In this document: one piece after another, positions 27,362-38,559 of the stretch
How the letters are laid out: every line of letters starts with the position of its first letter
How positions within the stretch are numbered: the first letter of the stretch is position 1
DNA from: Prosapia bicincta
Taxonomy: Eukaryota; Arthropoda; Insecta; Hemiptera; Cercopidae
Direction: 5' to 3'
DNA length: 64,000 bases
NCBI GenBank assembly: GCA_036971475.1
Contig: JBAIZL010000007.1
Coordinates: 30,111,947-30,175,946 of the forward strand
Program-made: the position numbers and the translations under genes
Notes under the pieces: generated by a model
The model's input: the letters and a program-made list of their open reading frames with translations, nothing else
Databases searched by the model: none
What the model was told of the DNA's origin: nothing

Positions 27362-28156
27362 CTACGGACTATACGGGCCGGAGTCCCTCAGGGCTCAATT
27401 ATTGGGCCCGTATTGTTCAACATCTACATCAACGACATACCGACAACACTCAACACACAAGTGGCCATATTTGCAGATGACACCGCGTTATCCGCTCAGT
27501 CATGGAAACCACATCTAATACACTTATATTTACAGGACCACCTTACAGTACTAGAATCATGGCTGAGCTACTGGAGAGTTAAGGTGAACGTGGCCAAGTG
27601 CCAGGCTTTGCTTCTCTCCAAACGTAGGACACACCAACTCAACACACCTCTAAAACTATTAGGCGAGGACATTCACTGGGGGAACCAGGTCAAATATCTG
27701 GGAGTCATACTCGACAGAGGCCTGACTTGGGACCCTCACATTAGCAACACGTTAAAAAAAGCAACATTTAGATTAACACAACTATATCCTATGCTTAACA
27801 GAACAAGCCCACTTTCACTTCGAGCGGCCACTACTATATACGTATCTATGTTGCGCAGCATACTCACTTACGCATCACCCGTCTGGGGTCATGCAGGTAA
27901 CACACGCACACGCAGACTACAGTTATTCCAAAACAAGGTTTTGCGAATAATCACGAAGGCACCTAGATGTACAAGATTAACACTGCTTCACACTGACTTA
28001 AAAGTGCCTTTCATCAAACAACACCTCCGACACTTAGCAACAAAGTTCTACAAACAGGCTCACGCACATACAACATCAACACTCATTTCCTCACTGGGTA
28101 GATATGACCCCACCCACGACACACACAGACGGCCGCTGTCCTTACTGACCGCCTAA
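27362..28156 (+). pseudogene. Partial reverse transcriptase of jockey-like LINE (C-terminal RT and thumb)
   Basis: This fragment of a non-LTR reverse transcriptase copies LINE RNA onto nicked target DNA. The open frame runs from 27308, but its first 18 codons are host flank; the LINE part begins at codon 19. Numbering from 27308, GVPQGS is at residues 25-30, the catalytic FADDTA box (YADD equivalent) at 55-60, a VNVAKCQALLLS block near 93-104 and KYLGVILDRGLTW near 129-141. After these comes the jockey-type C-terminal region ending in LGRYDPTHDT and a stop. A full jockey ORF2 is about 900 residues with an N-terminal endonuclease, so roughly the first two-thirds is missing. The frame itself has no stop or frameshift, indicating a young insertion. 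It is not expected to be functional. Confidence 0.9.
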
Positions 28157-28426
28157 CTCACACCATACCACCAAAATAAAATATACATACTAATAAATTC
28201 TGCTTCACAGTTATGTTCCAGGTGACGCAGGGGCACACCTCAAGGGCCGTTTAGCCCCAACGGAAGTAATAATTTGATTGCATGCCTTTTCAGTTTCGAG
28301 TAGGCAGCAGAAGAAGAGATGCATGCCATTCCTGCCATAGACTCACTAACAAGGTATTTGCAAGGTAATACCTCTCCTTATTCCATAGCATAAGGTGATC
28401 CAAGCCCCCAGGGTTCCTGCATGATC

Positions 28427-28495
28427 TGTCGCGGGATTTTTCCTGGCAGGGTTTCTTTCTTGCCAGGTTTTTTTCATCCCGCTCTTAGCGCGACA
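28427..28495 (+). other. Nested hairpin in LINE 3' UTR
   Basis: TGTCG with CGACA, GCGGGA with TCCCGC, and CCTGGCA with TGCCAGG pair in nested order around a pyrimidine-rich loop. A smaller hairpin AGGTATT/AATACCT lies near 28351. Such 3' structures can serve as RT recognition elements in some LINEs; that role is inferred here. Confidence 0.6.
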
Positions 28496-28685
28496 CTTAC
28501 CGTACTGTTTCATTTCACTATCTCCTGATTCTCCATGGAAAGAGCTTATGAGCTTGGTACATGGGCAATCAATCCCGTTTCCTTCATTCGCGGTAGGGAT
28601 ACTAACCGCATGCGCATGTGAGACGGAGGTAGCTCGCTAGAGGTTGGCTGCCACGAGGGCTGGGCGGGTTTTGGGGGCTCAGACC

Positions 28686-28689
<4 letters not shown>

Positions 28690-28745
<56 letters not shown>
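28690..28745 (+). repeat. Poly(A) tail of LINE copy 1
   Basis: 56 uninterrupted A residues between the 3' UTR and the 3' target duplication. Confidence 0.95.
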
Positions 28746-28747
<2 letters not shown>

Positions 28748-28758
28748 ATGTATGTAGT
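28745..28758. repeat. 3' target-site duplication of LINE copy 1
   Basis: ACTATGTATGTAGT, identical to 27347-27360. Confidence 0.85.
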
Positions 28759-28762
28759 TTAG

Positions 28763-29151
28763 GCCTGACTTGGGACCCGCATAATACCAACGAGTTAAAG
28801 AAAGCAACAATTAGATTAACCCAACTATATCCGATGCTTAACAGAACGAGCCCACTTTCACTACGGGCGGCCACTACTATATACGTGTCTATGTTGTGCA
28901 GCACACTCACGTACGCTTCTCCCGTCTGGGACCATGCAGGCAACTCACACACACGCAGACTCCAGTTATTCAAAAACAAAGTTTTACGAATAATCACGAA
29001 GGCACCTAGATGTACACACGCTGACTTGAAAGTGCCGTTCATCAAACAACACCTCCGACACTTAGCATCAAGGTTCTACAAACAGGCTCATGCACATACA
29101 ACATCCACACTTACTTCCACACTGGGTAGATACGACCCCACCCACGACACA
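28763..29151 (+). pseudogene. RT C-terminal remnant of LINE copy 2
   Basis: Read from GLTWDP through PMLNRTSPLSLRAATTIYVS to LGRYDPTHDT, then a stop. Relative to copy 1 it lacks the RLTLLH segment before ADLKVPF through an in-frame deletion near 29017, and it stops at TAG where copy 1 continues for about ten more codons. All catalytic motifs are missing because of 5' truncation. It is a dead fragment. Confidence 0.8.
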
Positions 29152-30026
29152 TAGACGGCCGCTGTCCCTACTGACCGCCTAGCTCTAACCGTAATACAAA
29201 CAGGCTCATGCACATACAACATCAACTCTCACTTCCACACTGGGTAGATACGACCCCACCCACGACACATAGACGGCTGCTGTCCCTACTGACCGCCTAG
29301 CTCTAACCGTAATACAAAAGGCTCATGCACATACAACATCCACACTCACTTCCACACTGGGTAGATACGACCCCACCCACGACACATAGACGGCCGCTGT
29401 CCCTACTGACCGCCTAGCTCTAACCGTAATACAAACAGGCTCATGCACATAACACATCCACACTCATTTCCTCACTGGGTAGATACGACCCCACCCACGA
29501 CACATAGACGGCCGCTGTCCTTACTGACCGCCTAGCTCTAACCGTAATACAAACAGGCTCATGCACATAACACATCCACACTCATTTCCTCACTGGGTAG
29601 ATACAACCCCACCCACGACACATAGACGGCCGCTGTCCTTACTGACCGCCTAGCTCTAACCGTAATACAAACAGGTTCATGCACATAACACATCCACACT
29701 CATTTCCTCACTGGGTAGATACGACCCCACCCACGACACATAGACGGTCGCTGTCCCTACTGACCGCCTAGCTCTAACCGTAATACAAACAGGCTCATGC
29801 ACATACAACATCCACACTTACTTCCACACTGGGTAGATACGACCCCACCCACGACACATAGACGGCCGCTGTCCCTACTGACCGCCTAGCTCTAATCGTA
29901 ATACAAACAGGCTCATGCACATACAACATCCACACTCATTTCCTCACTGGGTAGATACGACCCCACCCACGACACATAGACGGCCGCTGTCCCTACTGAC
30001 CGCCTAGCTCTAACCGTAATACAAAC
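29083..30026 (+). repeat. 118-bp tandem repeat (8 units) made from the LINE coding end
   Basis: The string GCTCATG or its variant GTTCATG starts at 29086, 29204, 29321, 29439, 29557, 29675, 29793 and 29911, giving seven intervals of 118 bp except one of 117. Each unit spans the last coding segment (GGTAGATACGACCCCACCC) and the post-stop CTAGCTCTAACCGTAATAC. Copy 1 carries this segment only once. CATACAACATC and CATAACACATC subtypes show local amplification. Confidence 0.95.
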
Positions 30027-30150
30027 AATAAAAATATACATACTAACAGATTCTGCTTCACAGTTATGTTCTAGGGGACGCAGGGGCACACCACCAGGGT
30101 AACAGCTTAGCCCCAAAGGCAGTACTAATTTTGACTGCATGTCTTTTGTT

Positions 30151-31073
30151 TTCTTCTTTATTTAAAGCACTTCAGAAAAAACTTGTCTCCTGCAATTACT
30201 TTCCGTGTCTAAATTCATTGGATTTTGGAAACTAAGGAATGATTATGTCATGGATGGGATCGTAAAGTACCGAGGGAGATGAAGATCTTCTTTTTTATTT
30301 TTTTTCATGTTCTAAAAGACGAACATGCAATTCACGTTTAGTCTCCCAACATAGGAAGCATCATAAACATTACAGCCAACTCTATACACAACATCATTCC
30401 TAATCAAAATACATGCATACCTGTATATCTGTACATATGTATATGTTTGTTTATATGTACGAATATATGAATATATTGGTATGTATGTATATGGTGTGTG
30501 TGTGTGTGTGTGTTAATATGTATATGCATACATATACATACACACAAATGTATGTATATATATATACATATAAACATTTTTGCCGTACAATTTAATCTTA
30601 AATAAAACCGTTGTTAAAACAGAGTTTGTTAAATGGTTTGCCGCAATGTATTGTGGGTCACTAGCTAAACATCGAACTTACTGTTCCCAACGTTACGGGT
30701 TTCATTATTTGCATGTTGAACGGAAGATGGTGACGCTGATTTAGTTGGCGACAACTTCATGAATGTTTTTACATTTATTACTGTTGGTTGACGCATTTAT
30801 AATCAGTAAAAATGTGAAATACGAGCATATACGTCACCATATACTGTATATTACATTATTTATACAATAATAAATCACCGAGTGTGTATAAAAGCAACAT
30901 ACTTTGACATGAGATATTTAGCTGAAGGAAATATTTTCAAACATCTGTATTAATGCTCAATCTAACCCATTGTACATTATGTGTAATATGATTAGCAACA
31001 CTTAATTCCATTTATCGGCAACTATGCATAAGAAAAACTAACCTAACAAAGAAAATATGTGGTCAAATATTCC
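30151..31073. other. AT-rich sequence with TATG/GT low-complexity stretch
   Basis: 30413-30570 is low-complexity TATGTATA/GTGTGT sequence. The rest is unique with no gene seen. Confidence 0.6.
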
Positions 31074-31592
31074 GGCCAGCGAATAGGTCTGAGTAGGTAT
31101 CTACCCCTTAGCCGGCCAGCGAGTCTGGGTAGATATCTCTCCCTTAGCCGGTCAGCGAGTAGATAGCTACCCAGACATACTCGATGGCAGGTTCAGAGAG
31201 CGTTACCTACCAAGATATACTCGCTGAGAGGCTAACGAAGGGACACCTACACAGACCTACTCGATGGCAGGTTCAGGGAGCGTTACCTACCAAGATATAC
31301 TCGCTGAGAGGCTAACGAAGGGACACCTACACAGACCTACTCGCTGACACGTTCAGGGAGCGTTACCTACCAAGATATACTCGCTGAGAGGCTAACGAAG
31401 GGACACCTACACAGACCTACTCGCTGACACGTTCAGGGAGCGTTACCTACCAAGATATACTAGCTCAGAGGCTAACGAAGGGACACCTACACAGACCTAC
31501 TCGCTGACACGTTCAGGGAGCGTTACCTACCAAGATATACTCGCTGAGAGGCTAACGAAGGGACACCTACACAGACCTACTCGCTGACAGGT
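31074..31592. repeat. 80-bp minisatellite with internal orientation switch
   Basis: Five 80-bp units start GTTCAGRGAG at 31191, 31271, 31351, 31431 and 31511, and each is itself a diverged about 40-bp dimer (CCTACCAAGATATACTCGCTG versus CCTACACAGACCTACTCGCTG). The first about 85 bp (31074-31158) carry the same roughly 40-bp motif in reverse complement (GGCCAGCGAATAGGTCTGAG). Orientation flips near 31155-31165, giving a head-to-head arrangement. Confidence 0.85.
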
Positions 31593-32213
31593 TTTGCAAC
31601 AATAAATCCGTACTTCAATGTTTGTCTACTGTATTTATTGTTTCTACATCAGTAAATTTAAAATCTAATTGCGCTTATCGCTACGTGTAACATATAATAT
31701 CAATACATACTTAAGTTGTTTCACTCTCTCAAATCCTAAAAAACTCGCATTTTCTAATTCTTCAGTAATCTGAACCTATTTTTTCCCAATATTGTAATGT
31801 ACTTTTACCACTTTCCGCTTAGCGGTATATTTTCGTCAGATATTAAAAATGCTTTAAAAGCAGAAGGAATATTTTTTCAACGTATTTTTGTTTCCATACA
31901 TCCTTGAATAAACTTAGAACTCTATTATTTTATATTTCAATACGTCCTTTTAAATTTTTAAACAAAACGCAAACTGGTAAGTACAAAAATATATATTGGT
32001 AAGTAACTATTTTAAAATTTATTTCATTACATGAAGTTTGCGTACCATCTACTTGTTTAAGCTTATTACCAAAATATACACTATTTTAATTTTCACGAAA
32101 GCCTTAATGTTCTACCTGTGTGTAAGAATACTATATCTGTATGAGTTTAATGTCATCATCAGAGAACGATTTGAAGGTATAAAGTAGGAAATCTGAATAT
32201 TTCTAACTATTAG

Positions 32214-32287
<74 letters not shown>

Positions 32288-32541
32288 TATCCTTTGCAAG
32301 ATGTTTTCATTGTAATTTCAAAACTTATATATTTGGAGTTTTGTTTTCGTGTTTGGTGTCTATAATACAAGACTTGTTGAAACTGTGTAGGATTATTTTC
32401 TGATTAAATAATTTTAACATCTTCGAAAACAGAATCACTTCTGTTGCTTTAACATAGCCTGCTCAATCGATATATAAAAATTTACAACTATTGCATGCAT
32501 TGCAACTAAAATATGTATTCTTGTGTAACAATGAAAAAACT
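31593..32541. other. AT-rich sequence with TA microsatellite, no gene
   Basis: Unique except for the (TA)n tract at 32216-32285. No coding signal. Confidence 0.6.
32216..32285. repeat. (TA)n microsatellite
   Basis: About 34 uninterrupted TA units. Confidence 0.95.
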
Positions 32542-32705
32542 AGAGAAACACAAATACAAGAATAATTTATCGAATTATACAATTCAAAAATTTTCATTGG
32601 CAAACAGTACGAACAATATTATTCTTGAAGATGTTGGTACTGTTTGCGAACGAAATGCTTTGAATTGTATAATTCAATGAATTTTTCTTGAATTTGTATT
32701 TCTCT
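32542..32705. repeat. Inverted repeat with about 70-bp arms (MITE-like)
   Basis: The left arm (32542-32610, AGAGAAACACAAATACAAG to CAAACAGTAC) is the imperfect reverse complement of the right arm (32638-32705, GTACTGTTTGCG to TTGTATTTCTCT), with a spacer of about 27 bp. AATTGTATAATTCAA is the best-conserved arm block. There is no coding capacity; it could be a foldback or MITE. Confidence 0.75.
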
Positions 32706-32999
32706 TGTTTTAAATATATTTATCATAAATATTCACTATTTACCGCTTAAATTGAATTTTAAAATTGTTCATTAACGTGAAAAATGTAAAATTATTTTTA
32801 ATTACTGAACATTTTAATTATTATATTATTTTTATTGTTGCAATTATTTTAATTATGTACGTTCAAAATATTAGGTTAACATAAGTTAGAAATCTGACGT
32901 TTCCTTAGATATAACGTTTTAACCGAATAAAATGACATACTAGTAAAAACTAATAAAACATGCATGTTCTGGTTGATACTCAAGTTTATTTCCTTACAC
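32706..32999. other. AT-rich sequence, nothing recognised
   Basis: No gene or repeat seen. Confidence 0.6.
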
Positions 33000-34815
33000 C
33001 TGCTCAGACCTCTGTGTGGCCCGTCCCTCGTGGTGCCTCAGCCCTTGTGGTGGCTCAGCCTTCTGGTAGCGCAGTGCTGTGGTGGGATTACCCTTGTAAT
33101 CCTCAGGTCTCTAAATGGCCAATTCTCGTGGGGCCTAAGCCGTTCTGGTGGCTCAGCGCTGTGGTGGGATTACCCTTGTAACCCTCAGCTCTCTAAATGG
33201 CCAATTCCCCTGGTGTCTAAGCCCTTGTGATGGCTCAGCGCTGTGGTGGGTTTGCTCTTATAGTACATCAGACTTCTAGGTGTCCAGGCCTCGTTATCCC
33301 TGTGGTAGCTCACCACTGTGGTGGCAAAGCCCTTGTAATACCTCAGGTGTCTGAGTAGCCAGCAGTTGAGGTGTCTCAGTCCTAGTAATGACTCAGCGCT
33401 CTGGTGGGTTTACCTTTGTAATACCTCAGGCCTCTGAGTGGCCAGCCCTTGTGGTGTCTCAATCCTTGTGATGACTCAGCGCTGTGGTGGGTTTACCTTT
33501 GTAATACCTCAGGTCTCTGAGTGGCCAGCCCATGTGGTGTCTCAGTCCTTGTGATGACTCAGCGCTGTGGTGGGTTTACCTTTGTAATACCTCAGGCCTC
33601 TGAGTGACCAGCCCTTGTGGTGTCTCAGTCCTTCTGACGACTCAGGGCTGTGTTGGGTTTACCTTTGTAATACCTCAGGCCTTTGAGTGACCAGCCCTTG
33701 TGGTGTCTCAGCCCTTGTGGTGGCTCAGCCTTCTGGTAGCGCAGCGCTGTGGTGGGATTACCCTTGTAATCCTCAAGTCTCTAAATGGCCAATTCCCCTG
33801 GTGTCTAAGCCCTTGTGATGGCTCAGCGCTGTGGTGGGTTTGCTCTTATAGTACATCAGACTTCTAGGTGTCCAGGCCTCGTTATCCCTGTGGTAGCTCA
33901 CCACTGTGGTGGCAAAGCCCTTGTAATACCTCAGGTGTCTGAGTAGCCAGCAGTTGAGGTGTCTCAGTCCTAGTAATGACTCAGCGCTCTGGTGGGTTTA
34001 CCTTTGTAATACCTCAGGCCTCTGAGTGGCCAGCCCTTGTGGTGTCTCAATCCTTGTGATGACTCAGCGCTGTGGTGGGTTTACCTTTGTAATACCTCAG
34101 GTCTCTGAGTGGCCAGCCCATGTGGTGTCTCAGTCCTTGTGATGACTCAGCGCTGTGGTGGGTTTACCTTTGTAATACCTCAGGCCTCTGAGTGACCAGC
34201 CCTTGTGGTGTCTCAGTCCTTCTGACGACTCAGGGCTGTGTTGGGTTTACCTTTGTAATACCTCAGGCCTCTGAGTGGCCAGCCCATGTGGTGTCTCAGC
34301 CCTTGTGGTGACTCAGCGCTGTGGTGGGTTTACCTTTGTAATACCTCAGGCCTCTGAGTGACCAGCCCTTGTGGTGTCTCAGTCCTTCTGATGACTCAGG
34401 GCTGTGGTGGGTTTACCTTTGTAATACCTCAGGCCTCTGAGTGTCCAGCCCTTGTGGTGTCTCAGTCCTTGTGATGACTCAGCGCTGTGGGGGTTTACCT
34501 TTGTAATACCTCAGGTCTCTGAGTGACCAGCCCATGTGGTGTCTCAGTCCTTGTGATGACTCAGCGCTGTGGTGGGTTTACCTTTGTAATACCTCAGGTC
34601 TCTGAGTGGCCAGCCCATGTGGTGTCTCAGTCTTTGTGATGACTCAGCGCTGTGGTGGGTTTACCTTTGTAATACCTCAGGCCTCTGAGTGACCAGCCCT
34701 TGTGGTGTCTCAGTCCTTCTGATGACTCAGGGCTGTGGTGGGTTTACCTTTGTAATACCTCAGGCCTCTGAGTGTCCAGCCCTTGTTGTGTCTCAGTCCT
34801 TGTGATGACTCAGCG
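33000..34815 (+). repeat. 83-bp satellite, about 22 units, with a multi-unit higher-order repeat
   Basis: The unit reads GTGATGACTCAGCGCTGTGG, TGGGTTTACCTTTGTAATAC, CTCAGGCCTCTGAGTG, CCAGCCCTTGTGGTGTCTCAG. The 83-bp period is seen at 33551 and 33634. The 5' units are more diverged (GGGATTACCC variant). A block starting TTCTGGTAGCGCAG at 33061 recurs at 33731, about 670 bp (8 units) away, with the same variant order. Frames at 32960-33230 are repeat by-products. Confidence 0.95.
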
Positions 34816-35489
34816 CTTATATTATATACACAGTGACAAAATCGTTGTCTCGAAACTCATTTTCTGTTTCAAGGTACAACATTTCTATTGCACCTTGAAT
34901 CAAGTTGGAATGTATCTTGGAATATATGGGACTTCATATTACAAAAGAAATTTTAATGCATTTAAAATTTTATTTTATTTATGTTACATCGATTTTCAGT
35001 ATAAAATTGAGACGAATTGAAAGAAGAAACCATTTTTTGCGAATTACCTTAAGTAGGTAATTTGTATGAGATAAAGAACAAAAAAGTGAAGTTTTCATAT
35101 AACAGTCTCCACTGCTGGAACGTAAACGTTAATGAGTAACACATTAAATAATTCAACAAAAAGTTATCTTAATAGTTATGGAAAAGTCTACTTACACAAC
35201 TTAAAATCAATTAAATACAACACCTTAATGCCCAATGGGGCTACACATATCTAGCACGACAATTAAATATTAATAGTTGGCCATTATTTATAGGACACAT
35301 ACAGTAACACCGAAACAGGATTATGCTTGTTCCAGAGAGCTTAGTATTATAATCATAGGAACCACTTACATTTGCAATCCTCCACGGTTGGTCAGGCTAT
35401 TTAGTACTATTACAGACATTTTGCCAATATCGTAATATTAGCATCAAGACTTCAGAAGTACCATCGTAATAGGTTGAGTACTAAGGACT
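34816..35489. other. Unique AT-rich spacer, no gene
   Basis: An 82-codon frame (34772-35020) begins inside the satellite and is not supported. Degenerate 80-bp satellite may begin before 35489. Confidence 0.55.
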
Positions 35490-37444
35490 ATTACATGGAG
35501 TTAAACATAACAATAAGGTTGAATCCAGTCTGATTAGCAACTTTATCGAATGACTGTTGAGAAGGGTTACATGTTATTTACTAAGACTATAACAAAGGTT
35601 GAGACAATTGTAATTAGCAACGTTATCAACTGACAATTGAGAACTGTTGCATGTCATTTAGCAGGACTATAACATCAGTTGAGAATATATTGTTTAGCAT
35701 TGGAATCAACTGACCGTTGAGAACTGTCACATGTCATTTAGTAGGACTATAACAAAGGTTGAGAATATATTGTTTAGAATTGGAATCAACTGACCGTTGA
35801 GAACTGTTACATATAATTTACAAGGAATATAACAAAGCTTGAGACAGTTTTAATTAGCAACATTATCAACTGACCATAGACAAATGTTACATGTCATTTA
35901 GTAGGACTAAAACAAAGGGTGAGAATATATAGTTTAGCATTGGAATCAACTGACCGTTTAGAACTGTTACATGTCATTTAGTAGGACTATAACAAAGGTT
36001 GAGAATATATTGTTTAGCATTGGAATCAACTGACCGTTGAGAACTGTTACATGTCATTTAGTAGGACTATAACAAAGGTTGAGAATATATTGTTTAGCAT
36101 TGGAATCAACTGACCGTTGAGAACTGTTACATGTCATTTAGTAGGACTATAACTAAGGTTGAGAATATATAGTTTAGTATTGGATACTACTGACCGTTGA
36201 GAAATGTTACATATAAATTACAAAGAATATAACAAAGCTTGAGAAAATTTTAATTAGCAACGTTATCAACTGACCAGTGAGAACTGATACATGTCATTTA
36301 GTAGGACTATAACAAAGGTTGAGAAAACATTGTTTAGCATTGGAATCAACGGACCGTTGAGAACTCTTACATATAATTTACAAGGAATATAACAAAGCTT
36401 GAGACAATTTTAATTAGCAACGTTATCAACTGACCAGTGTGAACTGTTACATGTCATTTAGTAGGACTATAACAAAGGTTGAAAATATATTGTTTAGCAT
36501 TGGAATCAACTGACCGTTGAGAACTGTTACATATAATTTACAAGGAATATAACAAAGCTTGAGACAATTTTAATTAGCAACATTATAAACTGACCATAGA
36601 CAACTGTTACATGTCATTTAGTAGGACTAAAACAAAGGTTGAGAATATATAGTTTAGTATTGGAATCGACTGACCGTTGAGAACTGTTACATATAATTTA
36701 CAAAGAATATAATAAAGGTTGAGACATTTTTAATTTGCAACGTTATCAACTGACCAGTGAGAACTGTTACATGTCATTTAGTAGGACTATAACAAAGGTT
36801 GAAAATATATTGTTTAGCATTGGAATCAACTGGCCGTTGAGAAATGTTACATATAATTTACAAAGAATATAATAAAGCTTGAGACAATTTTAATGAGCAA
36901 CGTTATAAACTGACCAGTGAGAACTGTTACATGTCATTTAGTAGGACTATAACAAAGGTTGAAAATATATTGTTTAGCATTGGAATCAACTGACCGTTGA
37001 GAACTGTTACATATAATTTACAAAGAATATAACAAAGCTTGAGACAATTTTAATTAGCAACGTTATCAACTGACCAGTGAGAACTGTTACATGTCATTTA
37101 GTAGGACTAAACCAAAGGTTAAAAATATATTGTTTAGCATTGGAATCATCTGACCGTTGAGAACTGTTACATATAATTTACAAAGAATATAATAAAGGTT
37201 GAGACAATTTTAATTAGCAACGTTATAAACTGACCAGTGAGAACTGTTACATGTCATTTAGTAGGACTATAACAAAGGTTGAAAATATATTGTTTAGCAT
37301 TGGAATCAACGGACCGTTGAGAACTGTTACATATAATTTACAAAGAATATAATAAAGGTTGAAACAATTTTAATTAGCAACGTTATCAACTGACCAGTGA
37401 GAACTATTACATGTCATTTAGTAGGACTATAACAAAGGTTGAAA

Positions 37445-38095
37445 ATATATTGTTTAGCATTGAATCAACGGACCGTTGAGAACTCTTACATATAATTTAC
37501 AAAGATTATAACAAAGCTTGAGACAATTTTAATTAGCAACGTTATCAACTGACCGTTGAGATCTGTTACATGTCATTTAGTAGGACTATAACAAAGGTTG
37601 AGAATATATTGTTTAGCATTGAATCAACGGACCGTTGAGAACTCTTACATATAATTTACAAAGATTATAACAAAGCTTGAGACAATTTTAATTAGCAACG
37701 TTATCAACTGACCGTTGAGATCTGTTACATGTCATTTAGTAGGACTATAACAAAGGTTGAGAATATATTGTTTAGCATTGAATCAACGGACCGTTGAGAA
37801 CTCTTACATATAATTTACAAAGATTATAACAAAGCTTGAGACAATTTTAATTAGCAACGTTATCAACTGACCGTTGAGATCTGTTACATGTCATTTAGTA
37901 GGACTATAACAAAGGTTGAGAATATATTGTTTAGCATTGAATCAACGGACCGTTGAGAACTCTTACATATAATTTACAAAGATTATAACAAAGCTTGAGA
38001 CAATTTTAATTAGCAACGTTATCAACTGACCGTTGAGATCTGTTACATGTCATTTAGTAGGACTATAACAAAGGTTGAGAATATATTGTTTAGCA
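37445..38095 (+). repeat. Four near-identical 159-bp dimers in the 80-bp array
   Basis: The 1-bp-deleted variant GCATTGAATCAACGG recurs near 37457, 37616, 37775 and 37934 with the shared GAGATCTGTTAC variant in the B-A junction. The 159-bp step reflects amplification after the deletion. Confidence 0.8.
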
Positions 38096-38559
38096 TTGGA
38101 ATCAACGGACCGTTGAGAACTCTTACATATAATTTACAAAGAATATAACAAAGCTTGAGACAGTTTTAATTAGCAACGTTATCAACTGACCAGTGAGAAC
38201 TGTTACATGTCATTTAGTAGGACTATAACAAAACTGAAAATATATTGTTTAGCATTGGAATCAACTGACCGTTGAGAACTGTTACATATAATTTACAAGG
38301 AATATAACAAAGCTTGAGACAATTTTAATTAGCAACGTTATCAACTGACCAGTGAGAACTGTTACATGTCATTTAGTAGGACTATAACAAAGGTTGAAAA
38401 TATATTGTTTAGCATTGGAATCAACTGACCGTTGAGAACTGTTACATATAATTTACAAAGAATATAACAAAGCTTGAGAAAATTTTAATTAGCAACGTTA
38501 TCAACTGACCAGTGAGAACTGTTACATGTCATTTAGTAGGACTAAAGCAAAGGTTGAGA

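Larger units (their letters stand above)
27361..28744 (+). mobile_element. 5'-truncated jockey-like LINE, copy 1, with poly(A) tail
   Basis: A 14-bp target duplication brackets a fragment starting just before the RT active-site block and ending in a 56-base A run (28690-28745). The endonuclease and N-terminal RT are absent. After the RT stop at 28156 comes a roughly 530-bp 3' UTR with a nested hairpin (28427-28495). Target-primed reverse transcription with 5' truncation explains all of this. Confidence 0.9.
28761..30150 (+). mobile_element. Older 5'-truncated copy 2 of the same LINE
   Basis: Starts at AGGCCTGACTTGGGACC, corresponding to 27718 onward in copy 1, so it is truncated even further. 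The coding part matches copy 1 with many substitutions. Its 3' UTR segment (TTCTGCTTCACAGTTATG near 30051, AGCTTAGCCCCAAAGGCAG near 30104) matches copy 1 at about 28197-28275. The match stops near 30150 without a poly(A) tail. The end of the coding region is expanded into 118-bp repeats. Confidence 0.85.

Noticed and set aside
32140..32190. CTGATGATGAC on the minus strand as a ribozyme
   Set aside because: The core start is present but stem II partner and GAA are missing and stem I does not pair.
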